Positions 1-13,343 of a stretch of DNA of 64,000 bases are shown piece by piece. The DNA is from Piromyces finnis (Eukaryota > Neocallimastigomycota > Neocallimastigomycetes > Neocallimastigales > Neocallimastigaceae), in contig MCFH01000024.1 in NCBI GenBank assembly GCA_002104945.1, forward strand, positions 248,001 to 312,000. The letters run 5' to 3'. The translations under genes and the position numbers were made by a program. Positions within the stretch are counted from its first letter, which is position 1, and the number at the start of each line of letters is the position of its first letter. A model generated the notes under the pieces. The model was not told the origin of the DNA. It ran no database searches and was given only the letters and a program-made list of their open reading frames with translations.

Positions 1-114
1 ATTTTTAAAAATAATGATGATCTTTTAAATAATAATAATTATTTTAAAGTTATAACTGATGGAGGGAGAAAATATAATTTTAATGAATTTAAAAAGAGAA
101 AAAATATAAAGTAA
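1..114 (+). CDS. Possible 3' end of an upstream gene (partial)
   Basis: The frame beginning at base 1 is open from the window edge to a TAA at 112-114, giving 37 codons ending in a Lys-rich tail (…FKKRKNIK). The G-rich piece near 58-70 encodes TDGGRK, which is unusually GC-rich for this genome's spacers. No family is recognisable and the frame could be chance. The next gene starts 155 bp downstream on the same strand. Confidence 0.35.
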   Translation: MFKNNDDLLNNNNYFKVITDGGRKYNFNEFKKRKNIK

Positions 115-268
115 ACAAGTAAAAGATTTATTGGAATTGAAATGTGAAAACAGCTTAAAAAATATAAAAATTTAGATAGTTTTTAAAAATATTTAAAAAA
201 TCAACTAATTGTTTATATATATATATATATAAATAAATTTATTATAAAAAAAAATAAAAAAAAAAAGA

Positions 269-771
269 ATGGGTCAAACTTTATCTGAACCAATTACCGA
301 AAAGGAAACTACTCTCGGTGAAGATTCTAGAATGTTATTTGGTGCCAGTTGTATGCAAGGCTGGAGAATAAGTAATATATATATAAAAAATAGTATCATT
401 TAAAAAAAAAAACTTTAAATAATTGTATTAAACATCATATAATAAATTAAATTTTAAAAATGAAGCTATGGAAGATGCTCACACTAGTATTTTAAGATTA
501 AATTCTCGTTTCAATACTACCGATCTTAAGAAATTAGAAGAAGAACTTAACAAGGAACCACCAAAGGATGAATTACATTACTCATTCTTTGCAGTATTTG
601 ATGGACATGGTGGATCATCTGTAGCAAAATACTCTGGTGAACATTTACACTGGAGATTATTAGAAGAAGAAGCTTTTAAACAAAAAGATTTTAAAAAGGC
701 TTTAAAATCTGCCTACTTAAATATGGATAAGGAAATGTTAAATGGTATGTCTTCGTTATTCATTTTAAATC

Positions 772-804
<33 letters not shown>

Positions 805-2183
805 TATTATTTACAGATAAATGATTTTTGTCATACAATAAATAATAATTCTATATATCTAACAAATTATTAAAATAAAAAAAAAAAGAACCAAGCATTA
901 TTCGAAATCCAGCTGGTTGTACAGCCGTTTCAGCTTTAATTACTGACGATAACATGTTATATATTGCCAACTCTGGTGATTCAAGAGCCATCATATCGGT
1001 TGATGGTGTATCAAATGATATTACCGAAGATCACAAACCAACTAAACCAGGTATTTTTATTAATAATAATAGTAGTAATAGTAGTAACTGTTGTTGTTGC
1101 GATAGTAGTAATAATAATAGTAGTAGTAGTAGTAATAGAATTATTTTTTTTAATACATATGGTCCTTTTCATATAGTAGTAACTGTTGTTGTTGCGATAG
1201 TAGTAATAATAATAGTAGTAGTAGTAGTAATAGTAGTAGCTGTTGTTGTTGCGATAGTAGTAATAGAATTATTTTTTTTAATACATATGGTCCTTTTCAT
1301 ATAGTATACCTTTTTTTTTAAATTTGTTATGAAAAATGATAAAAAAATTATTTTTATTAAGAACTTTAAAAAGAAATAATCAAATGAATGAATGATGCTT
1401 AATTCCTTTTTTTTTTTTTTTAATATAATTACCTATATCAATAATAGATGAACGTGATAGAATTATAAATGCTGGTGGTTATGTTGAATGTGGTCGTGTT
1501 AATGGTAACTTAGCTCTTTCACGTGCCTTAGGTGACTTTGAATTCAAACAAAACAGTGATCTTCCAGCTGAACAACAAATTGTTACTGCTGATCCAGATC
1601 TTTTTGAAAGAAAAATTGGTGAAAATGATGAATTCATCGTTTTAGCTTGTGATGGTATATAAATTTTTATTTATTAAATTTCTATTTCGATATGCAGTAT
1701 TCAAATCAATATATCCTATGAATATTGTCATGCCAATGATTGTTTTAAAATTCTTGTAAAGATTTTAATGACTAATTAACTCCAAATAAATTGAAATCTA
1801 TTTTTTTTAATATTAAACTAAATAACAAAGGTATCTGGGATGTCCTTACCAATCAAGAAGTTGTTGATATAATTAGATTCGGTATTGCCCGTGATAAGGA
1901 CTTAGGTAGTATAGCAGAAGATGTTATGAATGCTAGTCTTGCTAAGGATAGAATTTCCTTTGATTATGGAGGTGTTGGTTGTGATAACATGACCATAGTT
2001 ATTGCTGCTTTCCTTAACGGTAAAACTAAAGAACAATTCTACCAAACTATTCGTGATAAAGTTAATGAAAAATACCCAGATGGTGATTATCCAGAAATTG
2101 ATCCATACGCCAGAATAAAAAATGCTAGTAAAAATATTAATCAACCAGAAGAAGAAAATCCTACTCAAGAACTTCTTTACTAA
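269..2183 (+). CDS. PP2C-type Ser/Thr protein phosphatase (Ptc2/Ptc3-like)
   Basis: Metal-dependent (Mg/Mn) phosphatase that dephosphorylates phospho-Ser/Thr, probably in the cytosol or nucleus. Five exons, 269-371, 466-744, 889-1050, 1448-1654 and 1831-2183, join in frame to 367 residues. The start gives MGQTLSEP, as in yeast Ptc2/3 proteins, with Gly2 available for myristoylation. The PP2C motifs appear in order: MQGWRITMEDAH across intron 1, VFDGHGG (metal-binding Asp), GDSRAI, SRALGDF, LACDGIWDVL and GCDNMT. All metal-binding positions expected from the family are present, so it should be active. The last 40 residues are a short Asn/Glu-rich tail. Intron 3 (1051-1447) is unusually long and carries a tandem duplication. 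Identification is firm; the choice between Ptc2, Ptc3 and a paralogue is open. Confidence 0.93.
1084..1306 (+). repeat. Tandem duplication inside PP2C intron 3
   Basis: Two head-to-tail copies start with the same stretch (GTAACTGTTGTTGTTGCGAT): 1084-1178 and 1179-1306. Both contain AGT-triplet runs and end with the same segment ATACATATGGTCC. The second copy carries an extra internal block of about 33 bp that repeats the GCTGTTGTTGTTGCG part. Copies are near identical, so the event looks recent. The repeats stay open in a reading frame but lie between a good donor (1051) and acceptor (1447). Confidence 0.85.
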
Positions 2184-3634
2184 TAATAAAAGACGAAAAA
2201 TCAAATAAAGATGCTCCCCCTTTTTTTTTTACACTATTTTCACTTTTTAATAATTTTTAAGAACTATTTCCTTATTTTTTTTTAACGAGAAAAAAATCAA
2301 AAAAAAAAAAAAAAAAAAACATTGGTAATACTCCAAAGCAATAAATTTAAAATAGTAAAAAAAAAAAATACATATATATTAATAATTTAAATTCTGCAAG
2401 CAATCCAAAAAAAAAAAAAAAAAATAAAGAAAATAAAAAAAAAAAAAGTTAAAAAAAAAAATAAAATCATCATCCTCATCATCAAAGCATGAAATAATAA
2501 AAAACAAGAAAAGCCGCCCGTGCTATTATTATAAAAATAAATAAAATGATTTTTTTTTTTTATATATACTTTTTTTTTTTTTTTAAAAAAAAAAAATATT
2601 ACATTAAAAAAAAAATAATAATAAATTATATTAATATAAAAAATAAAAAATAAAATAAAATAAAAAAAAAATTAAAAAAAAAAAAAAAAGTAGTGGTTGT
2701 ATCAACTCAATGTAAATAGCAATTTCAAATCAATTCACCTTTTTTTTAATTTTTACTTTTTTTTTTTTTTTTTTGAAAAACAATAGTTACCATTTTTTAA
2801 CTTTAAAATGACGGTTTAAATTTCTTTTTTTTTTTTTTAAGGAGTTAGGGTTAAAAAAAAAAAAAAAAGCAGATTTTAATACAAAAAAGAAAGGTTTTTT
2901 TTTTTTTTTTTTTTATTTTTTATTTTTTTTACTATTATTATTTTATTTCATCTTCATTTAATAGAACGTTTTAAATCATTCTGTATAGTTAAAGTCTGAT
3001 GAAGTCCACTTTTTGCCTGGCTAAAAGTTTTGGCTCAATTCTTTTAAAAAAAAAAAATATATAGATAGATATAGATAGATATAGATATAGATTAATTCAC
3101 TGTATTTGGATTAATAGTAATAATCAATGGATAAAAAAAAAAAGGGTGGGTGGGGGTTAAAATCAAACTATAATGAATAGTGTCAATACTAAAATAAAAA
3201 TAAAAAAGTAAGAATTGGCAAGGGCCAATACAATGACAATACACAACAAATGTTTAAGATCTTAATTTTATCGTTTTTTTAAAAATATGGAATGATCTTT
3301 TTTTTTAAAAAAAAAAAAAGTTTTATAGAATACAATGAAGCCAACTATTACTATTAGCAATACTAAAATAATAGGATAAATCATTTAAAAATCATTCATA
3401 GTTATAATACTAATCTTTTTTTTTTTTTTTTTTTTTTTTTTGATGGTCTCTATCGTCTCTGGCCAATAATGATTTATAGTTCATAGTTTGGGGAGAAAAA
3501 AAAAACACTATTAATGAAACAAACTTTACTAAGGAATCAACCATCCTTCCTTCATTCTTTATATATATATATATAAATTTAAAACATCATCTTAAAAAAA
3601 AAAAAAAAACATAGATATAATAATAATAATAATA

Positions 3635-3668
<34 letters not shown>

Positions 3669-4053
3669 TTGATTTTCAATATAAATAATATTATGTATAA
3701 ACATCAAATACTTTTCCAAAACTTCCTTTGGAAAAAAAAAAAAAAGTATTTGAAAAAAACTTTTTTCACTATTATTAGTAATATTGCTAGTATTATTATA
3801 TATTAATAAATATATAATAATAATTTTATTTATTTATTTCTTTTTTTTTTGAATGTTTTTTCTTTTTTTACAATTTTTTCATTCAATATAAAAGTTTTTT
3901 TTTTTTTCTTCCTACATGTATTAAATAATAAAATTTTATAATTTTATTATTTAAACTATGTATAAACAGCTATACCTATTATTATTATTATTAATGTAAT
4001 TATTAACTATTATTATTATATTTTATTATGTAATTATTATTATTAACTATTGC

Positions 4054-4147
<94 letters not shown>

Positions 4148-4567
4148 TTATTAACACTTTGGAAAAAAAAATTCTTTTGTTTTTGCTTTGTTTTCTTGTT
4201 TTTTTTTTGTTTGTTTGTTTGTTTGTTTGCTTGCTTGCTTGATTGCTTTACTTTGCTTTTTTTTTTTTTTTTAAATAAATAATAATAAAAATAAAAAAAA
4301 TACTACACATCATATAAAGTAATATTTTTTTTTATTATTATTTCTCTTTTTTTTTTTTTATTAAACTTTAAAATATATCTTTTTTTTTTTTTTGTTAAAT
4401 AATATATTTGATTATTAATATAATTTGATTTATGTTCTATTATAAATAAAAAAAAAAGTTTCAATATATAAATAATAGGATAAATAATACTATTTAATAT
4501 ATTAAAAGGAAAATAAATATTGTCTTTTTTTTTTTTATCCTTGATGATCCCAAAAAAAAAAAGGTAC
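2184..4567. other. Low-complexity intergenic region
   Basis: About 2.4 kb between the 3' ends of the PP2C and 7TM-RGS genes. It holds poly-A and poly-T tracts, T(n)A(n) palindromes (near 2572-2597 and 3300-3318), GATA-type repeats (3060-3092), AAT repeats (3618-3667) and a long ATT array. No exon with conserved coding features was seen on either strand. Confidence 0.8.
4054..4148. repeat. (ATT)n microsatellite
   Basis: Uninterrupted ATT trinucleotide array of about 95 bp between the convergent PP2C and 7TM-RGS genes. A TTTG/TTGC tetranucleotide run follows at 4208-4248. Confidence 0.9.
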
Positions 4568-7500
4568 TTATATATTTTGTGAATATAATTCACCAAGTTG
4601 TTTTCTATTATTTTGTAATAATGCTGGGAATATGGTAACAAACATTGATTCAACTACTTCATCCTTTGCCTATTTAATAAAAATTTTATATAATTAATAA
4701 ATAGTTTTTTAAAGGATTGATTAGAATTTCAAGGTATAAAGCATTCTTTATTTTTTATGTTTATATATAAATCAATAAATTTATTATAAATATACTTACT
4801 TCATCAAAAATACCGACAGTTGGATAGGTATAAAAGTCATGATAAATTCTTCTAACTGTACTTCCTGAAATATTTACAACAGCCGGGCCGTCAACATCAA
4901 TAAAACTATATAGATTTAATATAATAAAATAAATATATTAATTATTATTTAATCCTTCTTTTAAAAAAAAAAAAAAAAGTATTCATTTAGGCATGCATGG
5001 ATAACATACGTATGATAGAAAGCATTATAATATGGAACGAGTTGAGGTAATAAAGGATAATTTGGATCATACGATTCTTCATCATGAGAACCTGAATTTT
5101 GACTATATATATCTTGTAATGAAAATTTTTGATGATGACTATTACTACTACTATCAACTGTTATATCTTGCTTTTGTTTTACACGTGTAACTAATTTTTG
5201 TAAAATACAATAGTTTTCCCAAAATAAAACATTTTCCACTACAAAATCTTGTATAGCAATAGACTTTAATTCTTCAACAAGATTTGGAGAATTCAATACT
5301 ATTCAATAATAATTATAATAATTATAATAATAATATTATTATTAATAATAGTTTTAATTTTTTTTTTTTCAGTAATAATAATAATAATATGGGAAGAATA
5401 TTAATGTTTCTATTTTTTGAAATATATATGAAATATATATATAGTATATTATAATTATTTTTTATGATATTTACTTTTATAAAAGTATTGCATTGTATTT
5501 GTTGGCTAATAATAATAACAATAGATTTTAAATATAAAATATAAATATATATTATTAATAAGAATAAATCAATAATTAGTTAATAAACAAAACTTTTTTT
5601 ATTATTATTTATTTACCTCATTAGCATATCTTTTATTCAAACGTTCCGCCTTAAAACACTTTATAATCGGAATAACAACAGATGTTAAGTGAAGGTATAT
5701 TCCACATGTAATAAAGATGTATATACCATCTTTTGTCCATTCTTTAAGTGTAGAATTTCCTGAAAAGGCCTTGATATAAAAATATAAACTTTCGGCTATT
5801 ATTTTAATAAGAATAGTTTATAAAAATTTTAGTAACTTTTTTTTTTTTATAATATACTTTTTAACTTTTTATATATTAACAATAGGAATAACAATCATTT
5901 TTTAACATACCTAAAATATGAATAACGGAATTACTAAAGCAATCAAACTATATTAAAAGAATTACGTTGGATTAATATTACAATTTTTTTTTTATTTTAA
6001 TATGTAGTGTTGCATTACCTTAATACCCAATCTTTGATCATCTTTAATATTTGTAAATGAAAATATTATTGTAATTACTATATTACAAATAATGAAGATA
6101 ATACCAGTAATTACAGGTATTGTAAACATTTTTTGCATTTTTTCATAATTATTTTCCACGTTTAATTGGGAGACCTTTTCATTATTCTTTGATGAATAAC
6201 CTGAGATTTTTTCATTAATATCTACTGGTGTCCTATATTAAAAAAAAAAGCATTAAATAGTAATTACATTTAGTCATTACTTTTATAAAAGTTTTTCTTT
6301 TTTCTTTTTTTTAATTAATCAATATATATATATGTGTATTACCATCCACACAGTTTTTGACCTGCACTAATGTGTAACATTATCGAAATTATTGTATATA
6401 TTGTCTATATAATTTTATTAGATAAATAAATAATAATTTTTATTTAAATATTAAAATTCCATAAACAAATTTCAATTCCTCTTTTCCTCATTGATATTAT
6501 AATAATAAAAAAAAAAAAAAAAAAAAAAAAAAACACTTACTACACAAGAAATGACTAAAATTTTTACAAATGTCTTTGTAAATTAATAAAACAATATATT
6601 GATTAATAATTATTTTTAATATATTGTATATTTTTCATTACTATTTTTATAAATTAACTTACTTTATCCACCATTCTATATATTGATTTATAATATATAT
6701 TTGGTTCTATCATTGTACCCTTTTTTGTATTTTGTATGAATTTCTTTTGACTTAACTCAGTAACTATATATAATAATAATTTAATATATATCCATAATTT
6801 TATATATTTTATAGATAATGAATATTTTATATAATTATTAATATTCTATCCATTTTATACTTTTTTATGCTTTTTTAAAAAAAATAATAATAATAATTCA
6901 TTTACCTTTAAAAATATTGAGTTTATATAACAAGACTAATCTAAAGGCACGAGAAACAAAACTATTTCATTCCAATATTTAAATTCTATATGAATAAGTT
7001 TTCAATGGATATCTTTAATATTTACTATAACTTTTTACCATATATGGGAAACAAAAGTGAACACAGTAGCGGAATAATAGGTAACTGTTTTTTAATGAGA
7101 CATTTTATATATTAAATGGATATTTTAATAAACTTTATTTTTTCTTTTCTATATTAAAACTATCTATCACTCTATAATTATTTAAGAAATGATAATAATA
7201 ATTACAGGCACAAGGAACTTCCATAATTTCAGTAATCTATTTTTATTGGTAAATAATTTGATTTGTTAGTTTTTTATTTTTATTATTTATCTATTTATTT
7301 ATTTATTTATTCATTCATTCATTGATTTATTCATTTATTTATTTATTTATTTATTCATTGATTTATTTATTTATTTATTTATTTATTTATCTATTTATTT
7401 ATAATTACTAGTATATTTCATTTAAAATAAAAAATACATACCGCATTAAATAATGTACTTAAAAAGTTTGCACAACCTCCAATAAAAGTAAGTGTAAAAT

Positions 7501-7763
7501 TTCTTTGCTTTATAATGTACCAATTTTTATATTTACAAAGACTTTTATAATGAAAAGATTAAATTCTTATTCTTGGATATTGATAATTAATACATTAAAA
7601 TTTACCATATTAACGATATACAGTAGTAAAAAAACAAAAAGCAGTTGAAAGCATAAAAAACCCTTCCTTTTGCATTATCATAATGTATAAATATTCCAAG
7701 TAATTTCTCTTGTTTATATGATGGGTCTATACCCATATAGGATTCTTTATTTGGATCAGACAT
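4568..7763 (-). CDS. Seven-transmembrane receptor-like protein with C-terminal RGS domain
   Basis: Fifteen exons read leftwards: 7763-7606, 7541-7442, 7236-7206, 7084-7039, 6961-6906, 6763-6663, 6573-6541, 6404-6343, 6232-6019, 5947-5911, 5795-5617, 5505-5475, 5298-5010, 4905-4800 and 4669-4568. All phases close, giving 514 residues. Residues 1 to about 350 carry seven hydrophobic segments, including SRAFRLVLLYKLNIFK after the third. Residues from about 350 form an RGS domain: SPNLVEEL near its start, VENVLFWENY, then DGPAVVNISG and FDEAKDEVVESMF. RGS domains accelerate GTP hydrolysis by G-alpha. The architecture resembles plant AtRGS1 and fungal 7TM-RGS proteins, so it probably sits in the plasma membrane and restrains G-protein signalling. 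The ligand is unknown. Intron 2 holds a TTTA repeat. Confidence 0.9.
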
Positions 7764-8757
7764 TTTCTTTGTTTTTTTTTAAAGAAAAATAAAATAAAAG
7801 CAAAATTAGTTTTTTTTATATTTTTAATATTAATACCATAACTATAGAAAGTATTTAAAGTATAGATACCTTTTATATCAATATGTTTAAAAATATAATT
7901 TATTTTTTAAGCTTAATTTAAAATTGAAGAAATTTTTAATTCCTTTTCAAAAATGTATATATAAAGTATTAACTTTTAAACTATTATTAAAAGTCTTTTT
8001 TATTATTGTTGTTGTTGTTACTATTTTTTATATAATTCACTAATAACAATCTTTATTTACACAATGATATGGTTTAAATAAAAAATATATTTAAACAATA
8101 TAATAATTTAATTCTTTTAAATTTTTTTTTTCCTTCTTTCTTTATCAATTTAAATATTTACACTTTACAATATTAAAACTCTTTATTTTTTTAAAAGAAA
8201 AAATAATTATTTTATATTGTATTATACCAATTATTATTTTCTTTTTTTGATAAAATATAAATATATATTTTAACAATTATATACAATGTATTATTTAAAG
8301 TGGTAATAAATTGATATAGGTAAAGGATAAATTTATTAATAAAGTGTGATTTAATACAAGTATGATTTTCTTAAACTTTTAAAATTATTCTACAATTAAA
8401 AAAATAAATTATTATTACTATTACTATTATTATTATTATTACTGAACGTATATAAACTTTTAACAGTATTATATTATTTGACAAAAATAATTGTAACTAT
8501 TATTTTTTAATTCTATATATATTACAAATATATATAATGTATTATGTACTATAGTAATAATATCTTTTATTACTAAGTTTTTTTTTTCTTTTTCTTCTAT
8601 AGTTTAAATTATCTTTATTCTCTTGGTTTGGTATATTATTACTCTTCTATTTTCTTTTTTCTCTTTTTGTTCAATTTCCATTGATTAAGAAAAATAATAG
8701 AAAACTATTTTTTTTTTTAATTAAAAAAAAATAGAAGAACAATAAGTTTTTTTTTTT

Positions 8758-8788
<31 letters not shown>

Positions 8789-11700
8789 GAAATTTAATTT
8801 GGCATCCTTCTTCCTTTTTAAAGTTTTTATATTTTTTTTTTAAATACTTTTTTTAATTAATAATAATAATAATAATAATAATAAGGAAATGATAATGAAT
8901 TTGTTTGTGATAATACTTTTTAAATTACCAATGCCTGAAACAATCTTTAATATATTTAAATATATTGAATATAGATATGTATAAATTATATTATCCATTA
9001 AATTACAATTATCTAATAATGTATGTATAATATATGTTCTAGTAAAAAACTATTTAATCTATTTTAATTAATTATATAGAATTTTATAACAATATTATTT
9101 ATTCATTATATATTGTACAATGTATTTTATAATATATTATTATTATGAAATAAAACAATCAACAACTTTTTTTAAAAAATTATTTCTTTTTAAATTAGTA
9201 TTATAAATGAAATTAATATAATCCTATAATATTAAATGAATTCTATGGGTGACTGAAATATTGATTAATCATATATTATTTTCATATTTTATTATTAAAT
9301 AAGGTTTACTCATCTTTTAGTTATTTTCCTTTTTCTGTATATTTAAATTTTAGTGTCACTCTATTAATTAACTTTAATAACCTTAAATATTTTAATTAAT
9401 TAAAAAAGAAATAATAAGAAAAGATTTTATTAGAGTAATATCAATGACGAATTGTATAAAACTTGTCAATAACAAAAGTATGCTCTAATGCTCTTTATCT
9501 TTTATATAAAAAAAAAAGAATAGATGATGAATTTTAGTAGTAGAATGGTATTTATTTTATAAAAAAAAAAAAAAAGAATCAATGCATGGATGGTTAAAAA
9601 CCAATTGTAATATTACTAAATTTTATTTTATTCTCTACTAATTTTTCTATTATTTTATACAATAGTTAAATAATAAATATAGAGATAATGATTATTTCTG
9701 TTTGAATAAATGGATGATACAAAAGAGTAACTACGAAAGATAAATTTTAATTTCAACTGTCTAATAACACACTAGATGAACCCTTATTAATAAAATAATT
9801 AAATGCAATTTTTTTACCATAAAACAAAAAAAAAAAAAAAAGGTTCTTCCCTCAGATATTTATAAGCTCAAAGATAGTGTAACTCGGAATATAGAAAATG
9901 TGTTACAGCAGTGATGATAAAGATTATGATTAAATACATCAATTTAAATTTATAAATTGGCTGTGATATTTAATTTAAATGAATCATGGTCTATATTACA
10001 GTATATTATATATAGTTTTAAAGCTTTATTTGTTGTTCAATTATGGCCTATTTTTAAAAAGGTAGATAGAAAATAAAAGTTGTTTGAATTGTATATCTCA
10101 AATTCATATTTATTATAGTTTCATTTAAAAAATAATCATTAAAGTTTGGCTTTCATATCATATTATTTGTTAAATGAATCAAATAATAGAAAATAATTTA
10201 TTCTTACCATAAATTGGAATTAATTGTAATATATAAGGTGAAATAAAATTTTTGTTAAAAAAAACAAATTGTTTTAGATTTATTAATTAAAAAAAAAAAA
10301 AAGAAACAAATTCAACATCGTTCTATCAATACAAAAAAGTAATAATAACAATAATAATAGATAATAGTAAATAATAAATAATAATCGTTGGATAGATAGA
10401 TAAATGATAATTTAATAGACTATAGTTTTAAAGAAAAAAAGAAAACCTTTTTTTTTTTTACTATTATCAAATTGTGAAAGAAAAGATTTCAACTTTTTCT
10501 ATATTAGTAATTAATTACAATAAAAAAATTTTTTTTTTTTTTAATTATTCATTTAAAGAATAAAAGTGATAAAAAACAATTTTTTTTTCATAAAAATAAG
10601 GTTTTGTTTATGAATATCCAACCAAACCATAAAAAAGATAAAACTAGATAACGTACATGAAACTTAATAATAAACAAACTTACATTTTATTATTATTTAG
10701 TTTTCCTATTCTTTAATTTTTTTTTTTTTTTTAAAAAAAAACACATATAACTCTATTGACAAAAAAGTATTATCTTAATTTATTCATTTTTTTTTATTGA
10801 TAACCCATTTTTATGATTTGTAATAAAAGACACTATCAGTTCATTCATAGATTAATAATAATACTATTCATTAAAAAAAAGGTTTAGTATTATTAATAAT
10901 GAAAAGAAAAATAAAAAAAAATAAAAAAAATAAAAAATTAATTAAAAAAATAATTAAACCAAATTTAGAAAGTAATATAAATTTAAAACAAAACAAAAGT
11001 ACAATTCTTAATGATTTAACCTGAAACATTTCCATTTCTATTCTTTTACTTTGGTACAACTAAAAAATACTCTAGGTAGAATAAGAAGGTTGCTTTGTTT
11101 TGTTTTGTTTTGTTTTGTTTTACCTACTTTTAATTTTTAAAGTATTTACAAAAATGAAAAAAAAAACTTTAAAATTTTGAAGAAAAATTTAATAGAAATT
11201 ATTACTCTAATTATTATTATTCTACATTCTTTTTTACTTTTTATTTATTATATTAATATAATAAATACGATCCAATTATTCTTTTCCTTTTTTTTTTTTT
11301 TAATATAACCAAAATGGAAATACTTTATATCTTTCTTAACAATAAAAATCAATGAAAAACAGAAATTTTATAATAGTTTAGTTGTAAAATTTTAATTGTA
11401 TAATCATTGGAAATAAAGTGTTTCTTTTTTTTTAAAAAAATGAACATAAAAAATATTAATAATAATTGTTATTATTGTTATTATTATTAATATTATTATT
11501 ATTATTAGATTCAATTTTAATACATTTTTAAAGAGTATTAACTTTTAAAAAGCCATTTTAATCACTCTTTTTTTAAAAAAAAAATAATAATAAATCATTT
11601 TAATAATATATAAAAAGTTTCAGTTTCTATTAAATAGAAAAATTAATTATATAATTAATTATTAAATAATTATATATTTAGAATTAATATTCTAATATAT

Positions 11701-13343
11701 GTAATAATTAAATAATAAACACAATAATTAATCAAAAAGTTTTATGTATATAATATATATATTTATGTTGACAATGCATTAATTAAATTATATATCATGA
11801 TTTTATCACTTGATAGGAAATGGAGTATTAAAGAAAATGGAAAATATCTTAAATTAAAACTATATTTAATAATAAAATTACACATAATACTAATGACTAA
11901 TATTAATATGATAAACTAAATGAATTAAAAAAACTAGCGGCGGTGAATTAGGATAAAATAAGAAAAAATAAATAAATATAATTTTAGTCATATTTGGGAA
12001 ACCATGAAAAAGGTTTAATTTTTTTATTAATGAAATATCATGATAATTATGATAATGTAATATTAAAATCCTTTTTTTTTTAAAAAAAAAGAATGGTTCA
12101 TTGCCATGAATGAAAATTTTATATAAAAGGGGATTCTTTTTTACAAGAAAACAAAATAATTTTTGATTCAATACTACAAAACTAGAATTGATGTATTAAA
12201 CCAATGATAAACATAAAAAAGGATAATAACTAGTATTATCCTAAATTTTTGTAATAAAATAAAGAGTTTATTATACCTTTCATTTTGGATATTTAATAAA
12301 GGACAATGATCAAATTTTGATTATAAATAAAATAAAAATTATTTTAATTTTTGATAAGAAAATTATGTTTTACATAAAGAGCTTGTAAAAAAAAAAAAAA
12401 GATATATGTATTACATGGAGTATAATAGATGTGAATATCATAATAAAATAATTATGATACTAAAAAATAAAATAAATCTTTTTTATAAAAGAGTTAGCCT
12501 TTTAAAATTGCTTATTTTCAATGATACATTTAATTTTATTATTTTAGTGTTTTTAAATTTTATTAAAAAGTATCTTTGTCAATTTTTATCCTCTAGTACT
12601 TTTAAGTTTTAGTGGTATCTTTCTCTAATTTTTAACATTCAAATGAATATAATAGAGTAAATAAAAAAAAAAAAAAAAAAAGAAAGCCAAGTGAATACTA
12701 GTAAATAAAGTATTCTAATATATAAATCAATTTGATTTAATATCCTTTATGCTAGTCTTTTTTTTTTTTTAAATAGTTAAAAAAAAAAAGAGATTAACTA
12801 TTAAAAAAAAAAAAGCAATTAATACAATATAATATTATTTAATAACCTATTTAAATAAATAAAACGTTACTGCTTAAATCATTACATACTATTTTTTTAA
12901 TCATTACATATTATTAAAAAAAATAGTATGTAAAGATTAATTTTCAAAAACCTAATCATTCTTTATAAAATAAAATATTTTTTTAAATTTTAAAATAAAA
13001 AGAAAAGAAAAAAAAAGACTTTAATATTTCTTTTTTTTTTTGTTTGTTTGTTATAAAGAAAAAATAATCTATTTTATTAATAAAACGTATTTAAAATAGG
13101 AATAATAAGAATATATCCATCCATTTTTTTATTTTATTTTATTATAGAAAGATATTGTTTTTACCATTTGTTTGTAGAGAGATATAAAGTGGATGATTTA
13201 AAAAAAAAATCTTATACAATAAAAATTTTAATTTTTAAAGTTTTTTTCAATAATTTTTTTTTATTCATATATATAATTATATAATTATCAAGTAAAAGAA
13301 AAAAAAAAAACAATTTCTTTTAATACCATATAATCAATTTGAA
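7764..13343. other. Gene desert, 5.6 kb
   Basis: The longest stretch without a recognisable gene, upstream of both divergent neighbours (7TM-RGS on minus, PCID2-like on plus). It contains homopolymers, T(n)A(n) palindromes (for example 12070-12089), a TTTTG run (11096-11120) and one inverted repeat. Open frames near 10871-11059, 11890-12171 and 12406-12612 encode only Phe/Ile/Asn/Lys-rich peptides without domain features and look like chance. No tRNA-like fold or GC-rich island was seen. Confidence 0.75.
12882..12933. repeat. Inverted repeat with 17-bp perfect arms
   Basis: The arm at 12882-12898 (TTACATACTATTTTTTT) is the exact reverse complement of 12917-12933, with an 18-nt spacer. The spacer begins with a degenerate direct copy of the left arm (ATCATTACATATTATT). 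It could be a small folded RNA or a relic of a miniature element; no flanking target duplication was recognised. Confidence 0.6.

Noticed and set aside
954-1304. Open frame through the PP2C intron 3 repeats
   Set aside because: Exon 3 to exon 4 splicing (1051 donor, 1447 acceptor) restores the conserved PP2C sequence. The repeat frame is an intron read-through.
10871-12612. Open frames of 60-95 codons in the gene desert
   Set aside because: They encode only Phe/Ile/Lys/Asn-rich peptides with runs matching homopolymers. No splice-linked neighbours or domain features were found.
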